A DNA stretch of 64,000 nucleotides from an uncultured Eubacterium sp. (GTDB lineage Bacteria; Bacillota; Clostridia; Peptostreptococcales; Anaerovoracaceae), in NCBI GenBank assembly GCA_900543485.1, contig UQRM01000010.1, positions 1-64,000 of the forward strand. Reading direction: 5' to 3'. This document shows, piece by piece, positions 34,400-43,997 of the stretch (within the stretch, counting starts at the first letter, position 1; each line of letters starts with the position of its first letter). Made by a program: the position numbers and the translations under genes. The notes beneath the pieces were generated by a model, which was not told where the DNA came from, did no database searches, and worked only from the letters and a program-made list of their open reading frames with translations.

Positions 34400-35758
34400 A
34401 TGATAAACAATATTACTGATTCGGTCGTTTACGTGGGAGCTAACGACCACGAACTGGATCTGTTCGAGAGCCAGTATATCGTACCTAACGGGATGGCCTA
34501 CAATTCATATGTCATAAAGGATGATAAGATCGCGGTGATCGATACCATAGACAAGAGGAAGACAGACGAGTGGATGGCCAATGTGGAAGAAGCGCTGGCG
34601 GGAGCAGTCCCTGATTATCTGATAATACAGCACATGGAGCCGGATCATTCGGCATCCATCGGCGCGTTCAGGGACAAGTATCCTGATGTGACGATAGTGG
34701 GGAATAAGAAAACGTTCAAGATGATAGGTCAGTTTTTCCCGGCAATGGAGACGGGAAGCACGCTTGAGGTGGCCGATGGTGACGAGCTCGATCTGGGCGC
34801 TCATCAACTGACGTTCATATTCGCGCCTATGGTCCACTGGCCTGAGGTGATGATGACATATGAGTCCAGCGAAAAGATACTTTTCTCCGCTGACGCGTTT
34901 GGTAAGTTTGGCGCCCTCGATAAGGACGAGGAGTGGGCCTGTGAAGCCAGACGGTATTATATCGGCATCGTCGGCAAGTACGGAGCTCAGGCGCAGAATG
35001 TATTGAAGAAGGCGGCAAAGCTGGATATAGAAAAAATATGCCCGCTTCACGGGCCGGTGCTGGATGAAGATCTGGGCTATTATATCGGGCTTTACGATAC
35101 GTGGTCCAGCTACAGACCTGAGGATTCAGGCGTGTGCATCTGCTATACATCGGTCTACGGCAATACCAGACAGGCTGTAGAGCTGCTGGCGCAGGAGCTG
35201 AAGAGCAGAGGTGTGGAAACGGTGGAGATCAGCGATCTGGCCAGGTGCGACATGGCGGAAGCTGTGGAAGACGCGTTCAGATATGACAGACTGGTGCTTG
35301 CGACTACTACATACAATTCCGATATCTTCCCGTTCATGAAGGAGTTCATCGATCATCTTAAGGAGAGAAATTTCCAGAACAGGATGATAGGCTTCATAGA
35401 AAACGGGTCATGGGCTCCGACCGCTCTCAAGATAATGAAAAAAGCCTTTGAGGATTCAAAGGACATCACTATGGCCGAAAATAACGTGACCATAACATCG
35501 GCGGTGAACGATGACACTAAGAAGCAGATAATCGCATTGGCCGCAGAAATGGCAGGAGACAGGAAGGCCGGAGAAGAGAAGAAAGCCGATCTGGAGGAAG
35601 CGCAGAAGGAGGAGGCCGAAAAAGAAGCCGCCGCTGCCGGAAACAAAGGCTTCGTATGCACGATATGCGGTTATGTATACGAAGGAGATACGCTGCCTGA
35701 TGATTTTGTCTGCCCGCTCTGCAAGCAGGGAGCGGATGCCTTCAAACCAGTTGAATGA
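34400..35758 (+). CDS. Flavo-diiron protein with C-terminal rubredoxin (flavorubredoxin)
   Basis: The product has 452 residues. The N-terminal metallo-beta-lactamase-like diiron domain has ligands in QHMEPDHSASIG, MVHWPEVMMTYE, FSADAFGKFG and CPLHGPV. The flavodoxin domain begins near residue 235 (CICYTSVYGNTRQAVELLAQ), and a charged linker follows. Rubredoxin is at about residues 415-450, with two CxxC pairs (CTICGYVYEGD, CPLCKQGAD). It reduces O2 or NO to protect an anaerobe; the rubredoxin passes electrons in. Strong ribosome binding site GGAGG. A hairpin without a T-run precedes it at 34364-34380. Confidence 0.95.
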   Translation: MINNITDSVVYVGANDHELDLFESQYIVPNGMAYNSYVIKDDKIAVIDTIDKRKTDEWMANVEEALAGAVPDYLIIQHMEPDHSASIGAFRDKYPDVTIVGNKKTFKMIGQFFPAMETGSTLEVADGDELDLGAHQLTFIFAPMVHWPEVMMTYESSEKILFSADAFGKFGALDKDEEWACEARRYYIGIVGKYGAQAQNVLKKAAKLDIEKICPLHGPVLDEDLGYYIGLYDTWSSYRPEDSGVCICYTSVYGNTRQAVELLAQELKSRGVETVEISDLARCDMAEAVEDAFRYDRLVLATTTYNSDIFPFMKEFIDHLKERNFQNRMIGFIENGSWAPTALKIMKKAFEDSKDITMAENNVTITSAVNDDTKKQIIALAAEMAGDRKAGEEKKADLEEAQKEEAEKEAAAAGNKGFVCTICGYVYEGDTLPDDFVCPLCKQGADAFKPVE

Positions 35759-35767
35759 GGCCGCAGT

Positions 35768-36613
35768 ATGAATGAAGAGGCACTTATAATAGGATGCCAC
35801 CTGTCGTCGGTAAAAGGGTTTGAGCACATGGGCCGTGAGGCCGTTTCCATAGGCGCTAATACGTTCCAGTTTTTTACCAGAAACCCGCGGGGCGGACGGG
35901 CCAAGGATATCGATCCGGAAGACGTGAAACGATTTTTGACGTTGGCGGAGGAAAACAGCTTCGGGAAGCTGGTGGCGCATGCGCCATATACCCTGAATCC
36001 GTGTTCCGCCACTGAAAAGGTAAGAGCTTTCGCTTATACAGCCATGGAAGACGATATGAGGCGTATGGAACACATCCCGGGGAATTACTATAACTTTCAT
36101 CCGGGAAGTCATGTGGGGCAAGGTGTTGAAACAGGGATAGCGCTGATCGTGGAGCTTCTCAACAGGATAATAACGCCGCAGCAGAGCACTATGATCCTGC
36201 TGGAGACCATGGCAGGCAAAGGCAGCGAGATAGGCGGCCGCTTCGAGGAACTGAAGGCGATAATCGACGGAGTGGATATAGATGAAAAGATAGGAGTATG
36301 TCTCGATACGTGCCACGTCAGCGATGCCGGCTATGATATAGCCGGAGATCTGGACGGCGTATTGGACGAGTTTGACAGGGTGATAGGCCTGGAAAGGCTC
36401 AAAGCCCTTCATATAAATGACAGTCAAAATCCAGTGGGTGCCCATAAGGACAGGCACGCGAAGATAGGAGAAGGGTGTATCGGATATGAGGCTATAGCGC
36501 GGGTGATAAATCATCCGAAGCTGAAAGGGCTGCCGTGTATATTGGAGACGCCCAATCAGCTGCCGGGGTATGCGAGGGAGATAGAGATGCTTAAGGAAAG
36601 CAGAGGAATGTAA
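35768..36613 (+). CDS. nfo: Deoxyribonuclease IV (endonuclease IV)
   Basis: Cleaves DNA at abasic sites in base excision repair using three zinc ions. The 281 residues fit the family. Metal-ligand blocks are [67 protein letters not shown] and [22 protein letters not shown]. It starts ten bases after the flavorubredoxin stop, so both may be one stress transcript. Confidence 0.96.
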   Translation: MNEEALIIGCHLSSVKGFEHMGREAVSIGANTFQFFTRNPRGGRAKDIDPEDVKRFLTLAEENSFGKLVAHAPYTLNPCSATEKVRAFAYTAMEDDMRRMEHIPGNYYNFHPGSHVGQGVETGIALIVELLNRIITPQQSTMILLETMAGKGSEIGGRFEELKAIIDGVDIDEKIGVCLDTCHVSDAGYDIAGDLDGVLDEFDRVIGLERLKALHINDSQNPVGAHKDRHAKIGEGCIGYEAIARVINHPKLKGLPCILETPNQLPGYAREIEMLKESRGM

Positions 36614-36631
36614 AAAAGGGGGGATTTAACC

Positions 36632-37162
36632 GTGCCTAGAGTATCAAAGGACATGAAGGTGATAATTGCGGAAGCGGCAAAGAAACGCGTAACAGAAAAG
36701 AATGTAAAAAGATTGACAGTGAAGGATATCGTTGGAGACTGCGGTATAACACGCCAGACCTTTTACTATCATTTCAAAGATATAAGAGCGCTGCTCCAGT
36801 GGATCGTGGAGCGGGAAAGCGAAAAATTCCTGTCAGATGCACAGAGCAAGGACTCGCCGGAGGAAAAGCTCAAATGTTTTTTCCTGGCGGCGATAGAGAT
36901 GTTGCCGTATGTGAGGAAAAGTTTTGAGACAAATTACGGCCCTGAAATCGAGGATCTGCTGGAAAAGTCTCTGTACTGGATGCTTGAAAGATCTGCCAGA
37001 GAGGAGAATATGTACGCTGACTGCAGCTACTGGGAGAGGGAGCTGCGGCTAAGATACCACACCAAGGCGGTGATGGGACTGCTGCGGGGATGGTCGGATG
37101 AAGACTCCGATAATCTGGATGGGATAGTGCATCAGGTATATTTGCTTATGAGCGGAGTGTAA
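36632..37162 (+). CDS. TetR family transcriptional regulator
   Basis: The product has 176 residues from a GTG start with AAGGGGGGATT upstream. The HTH is at about residues 10-55: LTVKDIVGDCGITRQTFYYHFKDIRALLQWI. The C-terminal ligand domain carries two or three aromatic/Cys clusters and is not assigned to a subgroup. It follows nfo by 18 bases and could share its transcript. A terminator overlaps its stop codon, separating it from ftsH. Confidence 0.88.
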   Translation: MPRVSKDMKVIIAEAAKKRVTEKNVKRLTVKDIVGDCGITRQTFYYHFKDIRALLQWIVERESEKFLSDAQSKDSPEEKLKCFFLAAIEMLPYVRKSFETNYGPEIEDLLEKSLYWMLERSAREENMYADCSYWERELRLRYHTKAVMGLLRGWSDEDSDNLDGIVHQVYLLMSGV

Positions 37163-37182
37163 TTTTACACTCCGTATTTTTT
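37153..37182 (+). terminator. Intrinsic terminator overlapping a stop codon
   Basis: CGGAGTGTAA pairs exactly with TTACACTCCG around TT, followed by TATTTTTT. The stop of the TetR gene lies inside the left arm. Confidence 0.9.
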
Positions 37183-37209
37183 GTACATACACGATATGCC
37201 TTTTGATAA

Positions 37210-37239
37210 TTGACATGACTGCAGGGTGGAAGCCACAAT
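37210..37239 (+). promoter_or_regulatory. ftsH promoter
   Basis: A perfect TTGACA at 37210-37215 is followed after 18 bases by CACAAT at 37234-37239, upstream of the start at 37276. Confidence 0.55.
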
Positions 37240-37275
37240 AGTATCAAAGGATATACAAGGAGGGATCATCAAAGG

Positions 37276-39102
37276 ATGAAGGAAGTAAAACCACCGAAGA
37301 GACCTCTCGCTTATTACTATGGCATCGTGTTGCTGATAATAATCCTTTTCAATATTATCGGTACGCCGTTGATGATGAGGGAACAGGTCGCAGAAGTAAG
37401 ATACAGTACGTTCATGAAGGCCATCGAGAATCAGAAGATCGATGAGGTACAGATAGAGGATAACAGGATCGTATTCACTGAGAAGGACAAGAATAAAGTC
37501 TACGAGACAGGTATCGTTGAAGATCCTGATCTGACTCAGCGGCTCTATGATTCGGGCGCCAGGTTTTCCAAGGAGATAGAGAATACTATGTCGCCTCTGT
37601 TGTCAGGCCTGCTTTCCATACTGCTGCCGCTGGTGATTTTCATAGCTCTGGGTCAGTATATGAGCAGGAAGCTGACTCAGCAAATGGGCGGGAAGAACGC
37701 CCTTTCCTTTGGGATGGGCAAGAGCAACGCCAAGCTCTATGTCCAGTCGACCAAGGGCATACGGTTCAGCGACGTGGCGGGAGAGGACGAGGCCAAGGAG
37801 AATCTGGCTGAGATCGTGGACTATCTCCACGATCCGGACAAGTATACGGAAGTGGGAGCTACCATGCCCAGAGGAGTGCTGTTGGTGGGCCCTCCGGGTA
37901 CAGGAAAGACCATGCTGGCCAAGGCTGTTGCCGGAGAATCGGGCGTCCCGTTCTTTTCCATATCGGGTTCGGAATTCGTGGAAATGTTCGTCGGCATGGG
38001 GGCATCCAAAGTCCGCGATCTGTTCAAGCAGGCCAAGGAAAAGGCTCCGTGCATCGTGTTCATAGACGAGATAGACGCCATTGGAAAGAAACGTAACGGA
38101 AACATCAGCGGCAACGACGAGCGGGAGCAGACTCTCAACCAGCTGTTGACGGAAATGGACGGCTTCGACGACAATACCGGGGTAATAATACTGGCGGCCA
38201 CCAACCAGCCTGATTCCCTGGATCCGGCGCTGACAAGGCCGGGGCGGTTCGACAGGAGAGTCCCGGTGGAGCTGCCGGATCTGGCCGGCAGGGAAGCCAT
38301 ACTCAAGGTGCATGCTAAAAAGATAAAAATGGAAGGGAAGATAGATTTCCACGCCATAGCCAGGATGGCTTCGGGAGCATCAGGCGCCGAGCTGGCCAAT
38401 ATAATCAACGAAGCGGCGCTGCGGGCTGTGAGAAATGGCAGGAACGCGGTGATACAGGAGGATCTGGAAGAGAGCATAGAAGTGGTCATCGCCGGCTATC
38501 AGAAGAAGAACACCGTGCTTTCGGAGCACGAGAAACAGGTGGTGGCATACCACGAGACAGGACACGCTCTGGTGGCAGCCATGCAGAGCCATTCGGCTCC
38601 GGTGCAGAAGATAACCATTATTCCGAGGACGTCCGGTGCGCTGGGATATACGATGCAGGTAGACCAGGGCGACAAGTATCTCCTTTCCAAGGAAGAGATA
38701 GAGAACAAGATAGCGACATTCACAGGAGGCCGTGCCGCCGAGGAAGTGGTGTTCGGAGAGATAACTACGGGAGCGGCAAACGATATCGAGCAGGCGACCA
38801 AACTGGCCAGAGCCATGATAACCAGGTACGGGATGAGCGATCAGTTCGATATGGTCGCGCTGGAAACAGTCAACAATCAGTATCTGGGCGGCGATACGTC
38901 GCTGGTATGCTCGGCCGATACCCAGAAAGAGATAGACAGACGGGTAGTGGAGCTGGTGAAGCAGCAGCATGAGAAGGCCAGGAAGATACTGGAGGAAAAC
39001 AGAGAAAAGCTGGATCAGCTGGCTAAGGTCCTGTACGAGAATGAGACTATTACAGGCGACGAGTTCATGGAAATACTGGATGAAGGGAGTGACGGCGAGT
39101 GA
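37276..39102 (+). CDS. ftsH: ATP-dependent zinc metalloprotease
   Basis: FtsH is a membrane AAA protease that degrades misfolded membrane proteins and regulators. The 608 residues carry two membrane helices (about 12-32 and 108-130). The AAA domain has GPPGTGKT, VFIDEIDAIG and the second region of homology TNQPDSLDPALTRPGRFDRR. The zinc site HETGH is at residues 426-430, with the third ligand in the ...GAANDIEQAT region. The start has an AAGGAGGG site somewhat far (about 13 bases) upstream. The next gene overlaps its last four bases. Confidence 0.97.
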   Translation: MKEVKPPKRPLAYYYGIVLLIIILFNIIGTPLMMREQVAEVRYSTFMKAIENQKIDEVQIEDNRIVFTEKDKNKVYETGIVEDPDLTQRLYDSGARFSKEIENTMSPLLSGLLSILLPLVIFIALGQYMSRKLTQQMGGKNALSFGMGKSNAKLYVQSTKGIRFSDVAGEDEAKENLAEIVDYLHDPDKYTEVGATMPRGVLLVGPPGTGKTMLAKAVAGESGVPFFSISGSEFVEMFVGMGASKVRDLFKQAKEKAPCIVFIDEIDAIGKKRNGNISGNDEREQTLNQLLTEMDGFDDNTGVIILAATNQPDSLDPALTRPGRFDRRVPVELPDLAGREAILKVHAKKIKMEGKIDFHAIARMASGASGAELANIINEAALRAVRNGRNAVIQEDLEESIEVVIAGYQKKNTVLSEHEKQVVAYHETGHALVAAMQSHSAPVQKITIIPRTSGALGYTMQVDQGDKYLLSKEEIENKIATFTGGRAAEEVVFGEITTGAANDIEQATKLARAMITRYGMSDQFDMVALETVNNQYLGGDTSLVCSADTQKEIDRRVVELVKQQHEKARKILEENREKLDQLAKVLYENETITGDEFMEILDEGSDGE

Positions 39103-39644
39103 TGAACAGGAAAACAGGGAGACCTGACTGGCTGGAGCTTGCGGTGGGGATACTGCTCATCTTGCTGGGGATCTTTACCTTTGTCAGCCCTGGGAGCATC
39201 CTCACGGGACTGGTTATGATATATGGCGTGATCGCTATGATCACAGGGATCGCCGATATTGTGCTGTATGTTAAAGTGGGGCGTCATATGGGGCTGGGGC
39301 CTACCATATCTCTGGTAGCTGGCGTCTTCAGCGTCATGGTAGGCGTGATGCTGCTCATCTATCCGGGTACAGCTGAATGGGTGATATCGATCATGCTGCC
39401 TGTCTGGTTCATCGCGCACTGTGTGTCCAGGCTGGCTCACATCGGGATGCTGAGAAAAGAGATGGGGAAGGGTTTCGCCGTCTCAATGGCAGTGCTCAAC
39501 GCGGCAGGACTGCTGCTGGGCGTAGCTATGCTGCTGGATCCCGTCCTTTCGCTGATCTCGCTGGGATATATCATAGGCTTTTGTCTGATATTGCTTGGAG
39601 CGGAAAGCGTGGCGAGAGCCTTTGAACGGAGAAAATATCTGTAA
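39099..39644 (+). CDS. HdeD/DUF308 family membrane protein
   Basis: The product has 181 residues and about six hydrophobic helices, with duplicated three-helix units typical of DUF308. Recognisable pieces are WLELAVGILLILLGIFTFVSPG and LISLGYIIGFCLILLG. E. coli HdeD is linked to acid resistance; the function in Firmicutes is not known. It is translationally coupled to ftsH by a four-base overlap, suggesting a role in membrane stress. A bidirectional-looking terminator follows. Confidence 0.85.
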   Translation: MMNRKTGRPDWLELAVGILLILLGIFTFVSPGSILTGLVMIYGVIAMITGIADIVLYVKVGRHMGLGPTISLVAGVFSVMVGVMLLIYPGTAEWVISIMLPVWFIAHCVSRLAHIGMLRKEMGKGFAVSMAVLNAAGLLLGVAMLLDPVLSLISLGYIIGFCLILLGAESVARAFERRKYL

Positions 39645-39652
39645 AAATCATT

Positions 39653-39699
39653 TCCGGTCACAGACGGCGCCTTCTCGACGCTTCTGTGGCCGGAGCTTT
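39653..39699 (+). terminator. Intrinsic terminator
   Basis: TCCGGTCACAGA pairs with TCTGTGGCCGGA (one G-U), followed by GCTTTTG. It ends the ftsH transcript. Confidence 0.75.
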
Positions 39700-39740
39700 T
39701 GTGCGGCTCTGATTTTCACGGACAGGAGGCCGTTTCGGCC

Positions 39741-40919
39741 TCATCCTTGCAGATCAGTATAGGCCTTATCGAAGGTGATGACGACGAAGTAACTGTCGTC
39801 TACTGTCTTTACCGCGTCTTTCGCTATTTTGAGGATCTGTTCCTCGGGATACCGGCAGCCTGCGCCCAGGACCACGTCGAAGATGACGTTCGTATGGGTC
39901 GGTCCCGGGACTATCCTGAAGTCATGGATGCTTTCTACTCCCTCGAGAGGAGCGAATGCTTTTTCGATGACGCCGCGGAGCTTGTTTATCAATGGATCAT
40001 CTGTTCTGACAGGATCCATGTGTATTACGAATTCTATGTGAAGGGTCTCCTTGACGAGCCTTTCGATGTTGTCTATCATGTCGTGACTTTTCATCAAGTC
40101 GCCGTCGGCATCTACTTCCACATGCATGGATGCGAATATTTTTCCCGGCCCGTAGTTGTGGACCATCAGATCATGCATCCCCAGAACGCCAGGCTCTTTG
40201 CCTACGATTTCTGTGATAGAATTGACCAGCGATTCGTCAGGAGCTTCTCCCAGCAGCGGGCTGGAGGTCTCCCTGACCAGCTGTATGCCTGACCACAGGA
40301 TAAAGAGGGCGACCAGACAGCCCATGTATCCGTCTATCTGCAGTCCGGTGAATTTACCTACCAGGACACTTATGAGTACGACGCTGGTTGATATCACGTC
40401 GTTTCTGCTGTCGGCGCCGGTAGCCATCAGAGTCACCGAGTCTATCCTCCTGCCGACCATCATATTGAAAAGAGACTGCCACAGTTTTATCGCGATGGCG
40501 GCGATCAGTACGATGATGGTCAGATAGTTGAATTCCAGCGGTTCAGGGTCTATTATCTTTTCTACGGAAGTCTTGAAGAGCTGCACGCCGATGATTATTA
40601 TCAATATGGAAACGAACAGTCCTGTCAGGTATTCTATGCGGGCATGGCCGTAGGGGTGATTTTTGTCTTCCGGCTGAGATGCCAGCTTGAAGCCTACGAG
40701 GGTCATCACCGATGACGACGCGTCGGCCAGATTGTTGATGCCGTCGGCTACGATGGCGATGCTCCTGGAGAAGAGCCCGATGATGATTTTCATGACGCAC
40801 AATATGACATTGGATATGATGCCGATGACGCCGGCGAATTTGCCGTATCGCTCTCTGACTATGGGGTCAGATGTGTTTTCGTAGTCCTTGATGAATAGCT
40901 TTATGAGAAATTTTCCCAT
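39741..40919 (-). CDS. Cation diffusion facilitator family transporter
   Basis: The product has 392 residues. Six membrane helices in residues 25-235 carry the metal site motifs ADGINNLADASSSVMT and TGADSRNDVISTSVVL. A long cytoplasmic domain follows, with VLGMHDLMVHNYGPGKIFASMHVEVDAD in the dimerisation part. CDF proteins export Zn, Mn, Fe or Co by proton exchange; the HxxxD-type residues do not settle the metal. The tail after residue 310 is a second ferredoxin-like domain. It is downstream of the TSCPD gene by five bases. Confidence 0.93.
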   Translation of the reverse strand: MGKFLIKLFIKDYENTSDPIVRERYGKFAGVIGIISNVILCVMKIIIGLFSRSIAIVADGINNLADASSSVMTLVGFKLASQPEDKNHPYGHARIEYLTGLFVSILIIIIGVQLFKTSVEKIIDPEPLEFNYLTIIVLIAAIAIKLWQSLFNMMVGRRIDSVTLMATGADSRNDVISTSVVLISVLVGKFTGLQIDGYMGCLVALFILWSGIQLVRETSSPLLGEAPDESLVNSITEIVGKEPGVLGMHDLMVHNYGPGKIFASMHVEVDADGDLMKSHDMIDNIERLVKETLHIEFVIHMDPVRTDDPLINKLRGVIEKAFAPLEGVESIHDFRIVPGPTHTNVIFDVVLGAGCRYPEEQILKIAKDAVKTVDDSYFVVITFDKAYTDLQG

Positions 40920-40924
40920 GTTTA

Positions 40925-41215
40925 TCAGTCCTTCCGGGCAGTCTGGCCCTGACCCTGGGCATTAGCCTGCTGCTTGCTGGCTTCTATGAGCGCGTGAGCA
41001 AACTGGTCGGAGCAGGAAGTGTTCTTGAGGCCGCATGTTATACCCAAAAGGCGGTCTTTTACCTGGTCGACCGTCATGCCCTCGGTGAGAGCCGCCAATG
41101 CTTTCAGATTACCGTTGCAGCCGCCCTTGAACTTTACATTCCTGACGATGTCGCCGTCCAGTTCGAATTCCAGCCTGGTGGAACAGACACCCTGTGGTGA
41201 AAAAGAGTATTTCAT
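40925..41215 (-). CDS. TSCPD domain protein, TIGR03905 type
   Basis: The product has 96 residues from ATG 41215, with AGGAGGG upstream; the longer open frame to 41467 has no support and overlaps the next gene's upstream part. FSPQGVCSTRLEFELDGDIVRNVKFKGGC and the C-terminal CGLKNTSCSDQFAHAL match the short TSCPD family, which resembles the C-terminal piece of adenosylcobalamin-dependent ribonucleotide reductases. The function is unknown. A Gln/Gly-rich tail ends the protein. The gene is divergent from the DUF3048 gene. Confidence 0.88.
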   Translation of the reverse strand: MKYSFSPQGVCSTRLEFELDGDIVRNVKFKGGCNGNLKALAALTEGMTVDQVKDRLLGITCGLKNTSCSDQFAHALIEASKQQANAQGQGQTARKD

Positions 41216-41288
41216 AGTTCTAAGCCCTCCTGAATTATGGTACAATACAGTATAACAAATAAACGCTGAAAGGGAAAGTAGAAGAATC

Positions 41289-42335
41289 ATGGATATCATA
41301 AGGCGGATATTCCGGGGGAAAAAGCCTGACAGGCTGGTGACAGCCGTGATAGTGCTGGCTGTGGCTGTGGTGGCCATCGGCATAGTCGGGGCTGTTTCAG
41401 CCGGAGGCAGGGTAATAGGCGGACTGCCGGGAATCGAAGAAAAAGAAACGTATCTCAATCCTCTCACAGGTCAGGAGTCGGAAGAGGAAATGCCGGCACG
41501 ACCTCTTGTCGTATCGATAGACAATGTGGGGGACGCCGTGCCTCAGTCCTGGCTTTCCATGACAGATCTGGTCTATGAATTCCCGGTAGAAGGGGAGCAG
41601 ACCAGGCTTCAGGCTATATATTACGGACAGTTCCCGGAGGATTTCGGACCTATCAGGAGCACCAGACCGTATTTTGTCGATCTTACCAGGGAATACAAAG
41701 GCATATTCCTGGCCCATGGCTGGAGCCCGCAGGCCAAAGAATATCTGCTCACTGATGTCGTTCCTTACATAAACGCCATGAACAGCGACTGTCAGTTCTA
41801 CAGAGTGGACGATAAAAGTGCTCCGCATAATTCCTATATAACCTGGGATGAAGTGAAAAACGAGATAGACAGCCGTGGATGGTGGGATGAAAAGCAGGAG
41901 ATCAGTCCCTTTGCCTTTCTCAAGGGGGCTCAGGCTAACGAAGGTGCTGCCGCCGCTTACATAGAGTTCAGATACACGGGGAGCGAATATGAATATACTT
42001 ATGATGAAGAGACCGGGCGTTATACCAGAACCATAAATGGCGGCGAGGAATATGTCGACCATGAGACTGGTGAGCCGATAACCACCTGCAATATACTGGT
42101 ACAGAAGGTGAGCAGCAGCGTCATCGACAGTACCGGCAGGCTGGAGATAGATATGTGCGCCGGAGGAGAAGCTATCCTGTTTACCAACGGCGTGGCTGTG
42201 GAGGGAACATGGTCAAGGGAAGACCTGGATTCAAGGACTGTATTTACCGATACGGAGGGCAATGAGTTCAAACTCACGCCGGGAAATACATGGGTAGAGG
42301 TGACGGATCAGAACTGCGAACTAAGCTATCGTTGA
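41289..42335 (+). CDS. DUF3048 domain protein, membrane-anchored (YerB-like)
   Basis: The product has 348 residues. One membrane helix near residues 18-38 precedes an extracytoplasmic DUF3048 domain pair. The N-terminal part has PLVVSIDNVGDAVPQSWLSM, DLVYEFPVEGEQTRLQAIYY and GPIRSTRPYFVDL; the C-terminal domain follows from about residue 215 with VSSSVIDSTG and WSREDLDSRTVF. B. subtilis YerB is a lipoprotein homologue of unclear function; here a plain membrane helix replaces the lipobox. A hairpin of the GGGCTGTC family ends the transcript. Confidence 0.88.
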   Translation: MDIIRRIFRGKKPDRLVTAVIVLAVAVVAIGIVGAVSAGGRVIGGLPGIEEKETYLNPLTGQESEEEMPARPLVVSIDNVGDAVPQSWLSMTDLVYEFPVEGEQTRLQAIYYGQFPEDFGPIRSTRPYFVDLTREYKGIFLAHGWSPQAKEYLLTDVVPYINAMNSDCQFYRVDDKSAPHNSYITWDEVKNEIDSRGWWDEKQEISPFAFLKGAQANEGAAAAYIEFRYTGSEYEYTYDEETGRYTRTINGGEEYVDHETGEPITTCNILVQKVSSSVIDSTGRLEIDMCAGGEAILFTNGVAVEGTWSREDLDSRTVFTDTEGNEFKLTPGNTWVEVTDQNCELSYR

Positions 42336-42380
42336 TCATGCCTGGATATTGAAACGGGCCTTTGCCATTTACAGATAACG

Positions 42381-42433
42381 AAAAAGGGCTGTCTCATCAG
42401 ATAAAGATCTGACGAGACAGCCCCGTTTTTTTT
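42381..42433. terminator. Bidirectional terminator, GGGCTGTC hairpin family
   Basis: AAAAAGGGCTGTCTCATCAGAT pairs (with one mismatch) with ATCTGACGAGACAGCCC, then a long T-run. It shares its outer arms with the elements at 14451 and 60247 but has a different loop. It ends both the DUF3048 gene and the minus-strand gene at 42442. Confidence 0.85.
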
Positions 42434-42441
42434 CTCGGCCA

Positions 42442-42774
42442 TTACATGAGCAGGAATACCAGCATGCCTCCGATGACAGAAGCTGAAGCCAGCAGAGCGG
42501 CAAAGGTGTGCTGCTTGTTGTTCTTGGCGATGACGCGTACGACGAAAGCAGCCAGACCGACGAAGCCGAAGCCCCAGGCGAACGCCTGCAATAATATCCA
42601 GTTGGATGGAAGGCTCTGGGCGCTTAATATCGCCAGCAATATCCCCCATATGGCCATAGCGAAGCATATGAGCTTCCTGGCTGCCATGTTTTTAGTGAGA
42701 AACAGGGCCAGCAGACCAACTATACTGATGATGCATAAAACGATGTACATGATAACAAGAATTCCTAATGCCAT
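42442..42774 (-). CDS. Small integral membrane protein, function unknown
   Basis: The product has 110 residues, almost entirely hydrophobic, with four likely membrane helices (about 4-27, 33-53, 60-82, 90-110) and only short loops. No family is recognised. AGGAGG (complement of 42782-42787) precedes the start. It is a single gene between a bidirectional terminator and the two-component system. Confidence 0.7.
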   Translation of the reverse strand: MALGILVIMYIVLCIISIVGLLALFLTKNMAARKLICFAMAIWGILLAILSAQSLPSNWILLQAFAWGFGFVGLAAFVVRVIAKNNKQHTFAALLASASVIGGMLVFLLM

Positions 42775-42926
42775 TTTTATATCCTCCTTTTATTTACTAA
42801 AATCGCATTTCCTTACTACGGTTATTAAGATACCACCATAATATAAAGAAAAACGGGAACAAATTCTAAAGAATCCTGAAGAAAAACGGGAATGATACTC
42901 AGAATCTGAAGAGGAACTAAACGTGA

Positions 42927-43997
42927 TCAGGCCATATCAGTGACTGTCAGGGCGATCTCTATATCGATGAGGAAGCTGCAGTCATCGGCGGACACGTTCA
43001 CATGCCCGCCGGAGGCTTCCGCTATGCGCTTTACATTTACCAGTCCTATCAGACTGCTTTCAGGAGCGGGATTTTTGGATATGACCGGTTTTGCCACCTT
43101 GTTTTCCTGTCTGATGAGAAGGAGGTGGCCTTTTGTGCTCACCGTCAGCTGGACCGCTTCGGACGGATCAGCGTATTTCTGCACGTTGGAGGCCAGATTG
43201 TCGATTATCCTGCAAAGGCTGGAAGTATCCACTGCGCACGGGAAGTTACCGCAATGGGAAAGATCCACATGGCAGTCGAAATTTTCATCCAGGAGCTCTT
43301 CCCATTCGAAGGTCAGCTGACGCATCAACAGACCGATATCATCTATCTTCTCCACAACGGCGTTGCTCTGGCCGGAAAGTTGTGAGATGAGACGCTTCAT
43401 CTGTTCCGATTTGGAACGGACCAGCGCGATGTAATTCTGAGTTTCTTCCTTTCCCAGGTCTTCTTTCTCCGCCAGGAGCTCTGAGTAGGAGAGAATAGAG
43501 GTGAGGGGCGTCCTTATATCATGGGAAAGACTGCGGATGAACTCTTCGCGCTCATCCTTAAGCTCCTGTTCACGCCGCATCAGCCGCCGCTGAGACGAGG
43601 AGAGAAAATTGATGCTTTCCGCCAGCTCCGTCAGCTCATCGTTCCCCTCAGGTTCTATATAAAAGTTCATCTGGCGCTCTCTCAGCTTTTCTACTCCTGC
43701 TGTGATCTGGTTTATGTATTCCAGTCTGCGGCCTAACAGCACGAGGAACATGCAGATGAAAATGATAGACGCAGCGGCGATACATAGACTCTTGAGCCAT
43801 GTGTCCAGCAGAGACATCTGAACGTCCGTAAGGGGAATGCCCCGATGCGTTATGTAATTTTCAACAATGGAATGGGATGAGTAATAGAGAAAGAAAAAAG
43901 TGAAGGCCGCGACCACGAGGGCGGCCGCCAGATCCTTCAATATTTCAAAGTACAGTTTTCTTCGGTTCCCGGAACGCTGTGTTGTATCAGTCGACAT
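42927..43997 (-). CDS. Sensor histidine kinase
   Basis: The product has 356 residues. Two membrane helices (about 18-40 and 67-90) enclose a short outside loop. A HAMP-like linker follows, then the phosphoacceptor SLSHDIRTPLTSILSYSELL. The ATPase domain has the N box RIIDNLASNVQKYADPSEAV and SLIGLVNVKRIAEASGG; a canonical DxGxG G1 box is not visible, as in some GHKL kinases. It is coupled to the OmpR-type regulator, whose end it overlaps by 11 bases. The signal is unknown. Confidence 0.93.
   Translation of the reverse strand: MSTDTTQRSGNRRKLYFEILKDLAAALVVAAFTFFFLYYSSHSIVENYITHRGIPLTDVQMSLLDTWLKSLCIAAASIIFICMFLVLLGRRLEYINQITAGVEKLRERQMNFYIEPEGNDELTELAESINFLSSSQRRLMRREQELKDEREEFIRSLSHDIRTPLTSILSYSELLAEKEDLGKEETQNYIALVRSKSEQMKRLISQLSGQSNAVVEKIDDIGLLMRQLTFEWEELLDENFDCHVDLSHCGNFPCAVDTSSLCRIIDNLASNVQKYADPSEAVQLTVSTKGHLLLIRQENKVAKPVISKNPAPESSLIGLVNVKRIAEASGGHVNVSADDCSFLIDIEIALTVTDMA

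Noticed and set aside
41216..41467. Long N-terminal extension of the TSCPD protein
   Set aside because: The added residues match no family, cross the divergent promoter region, and ATG 41215 has AGGAGGG.
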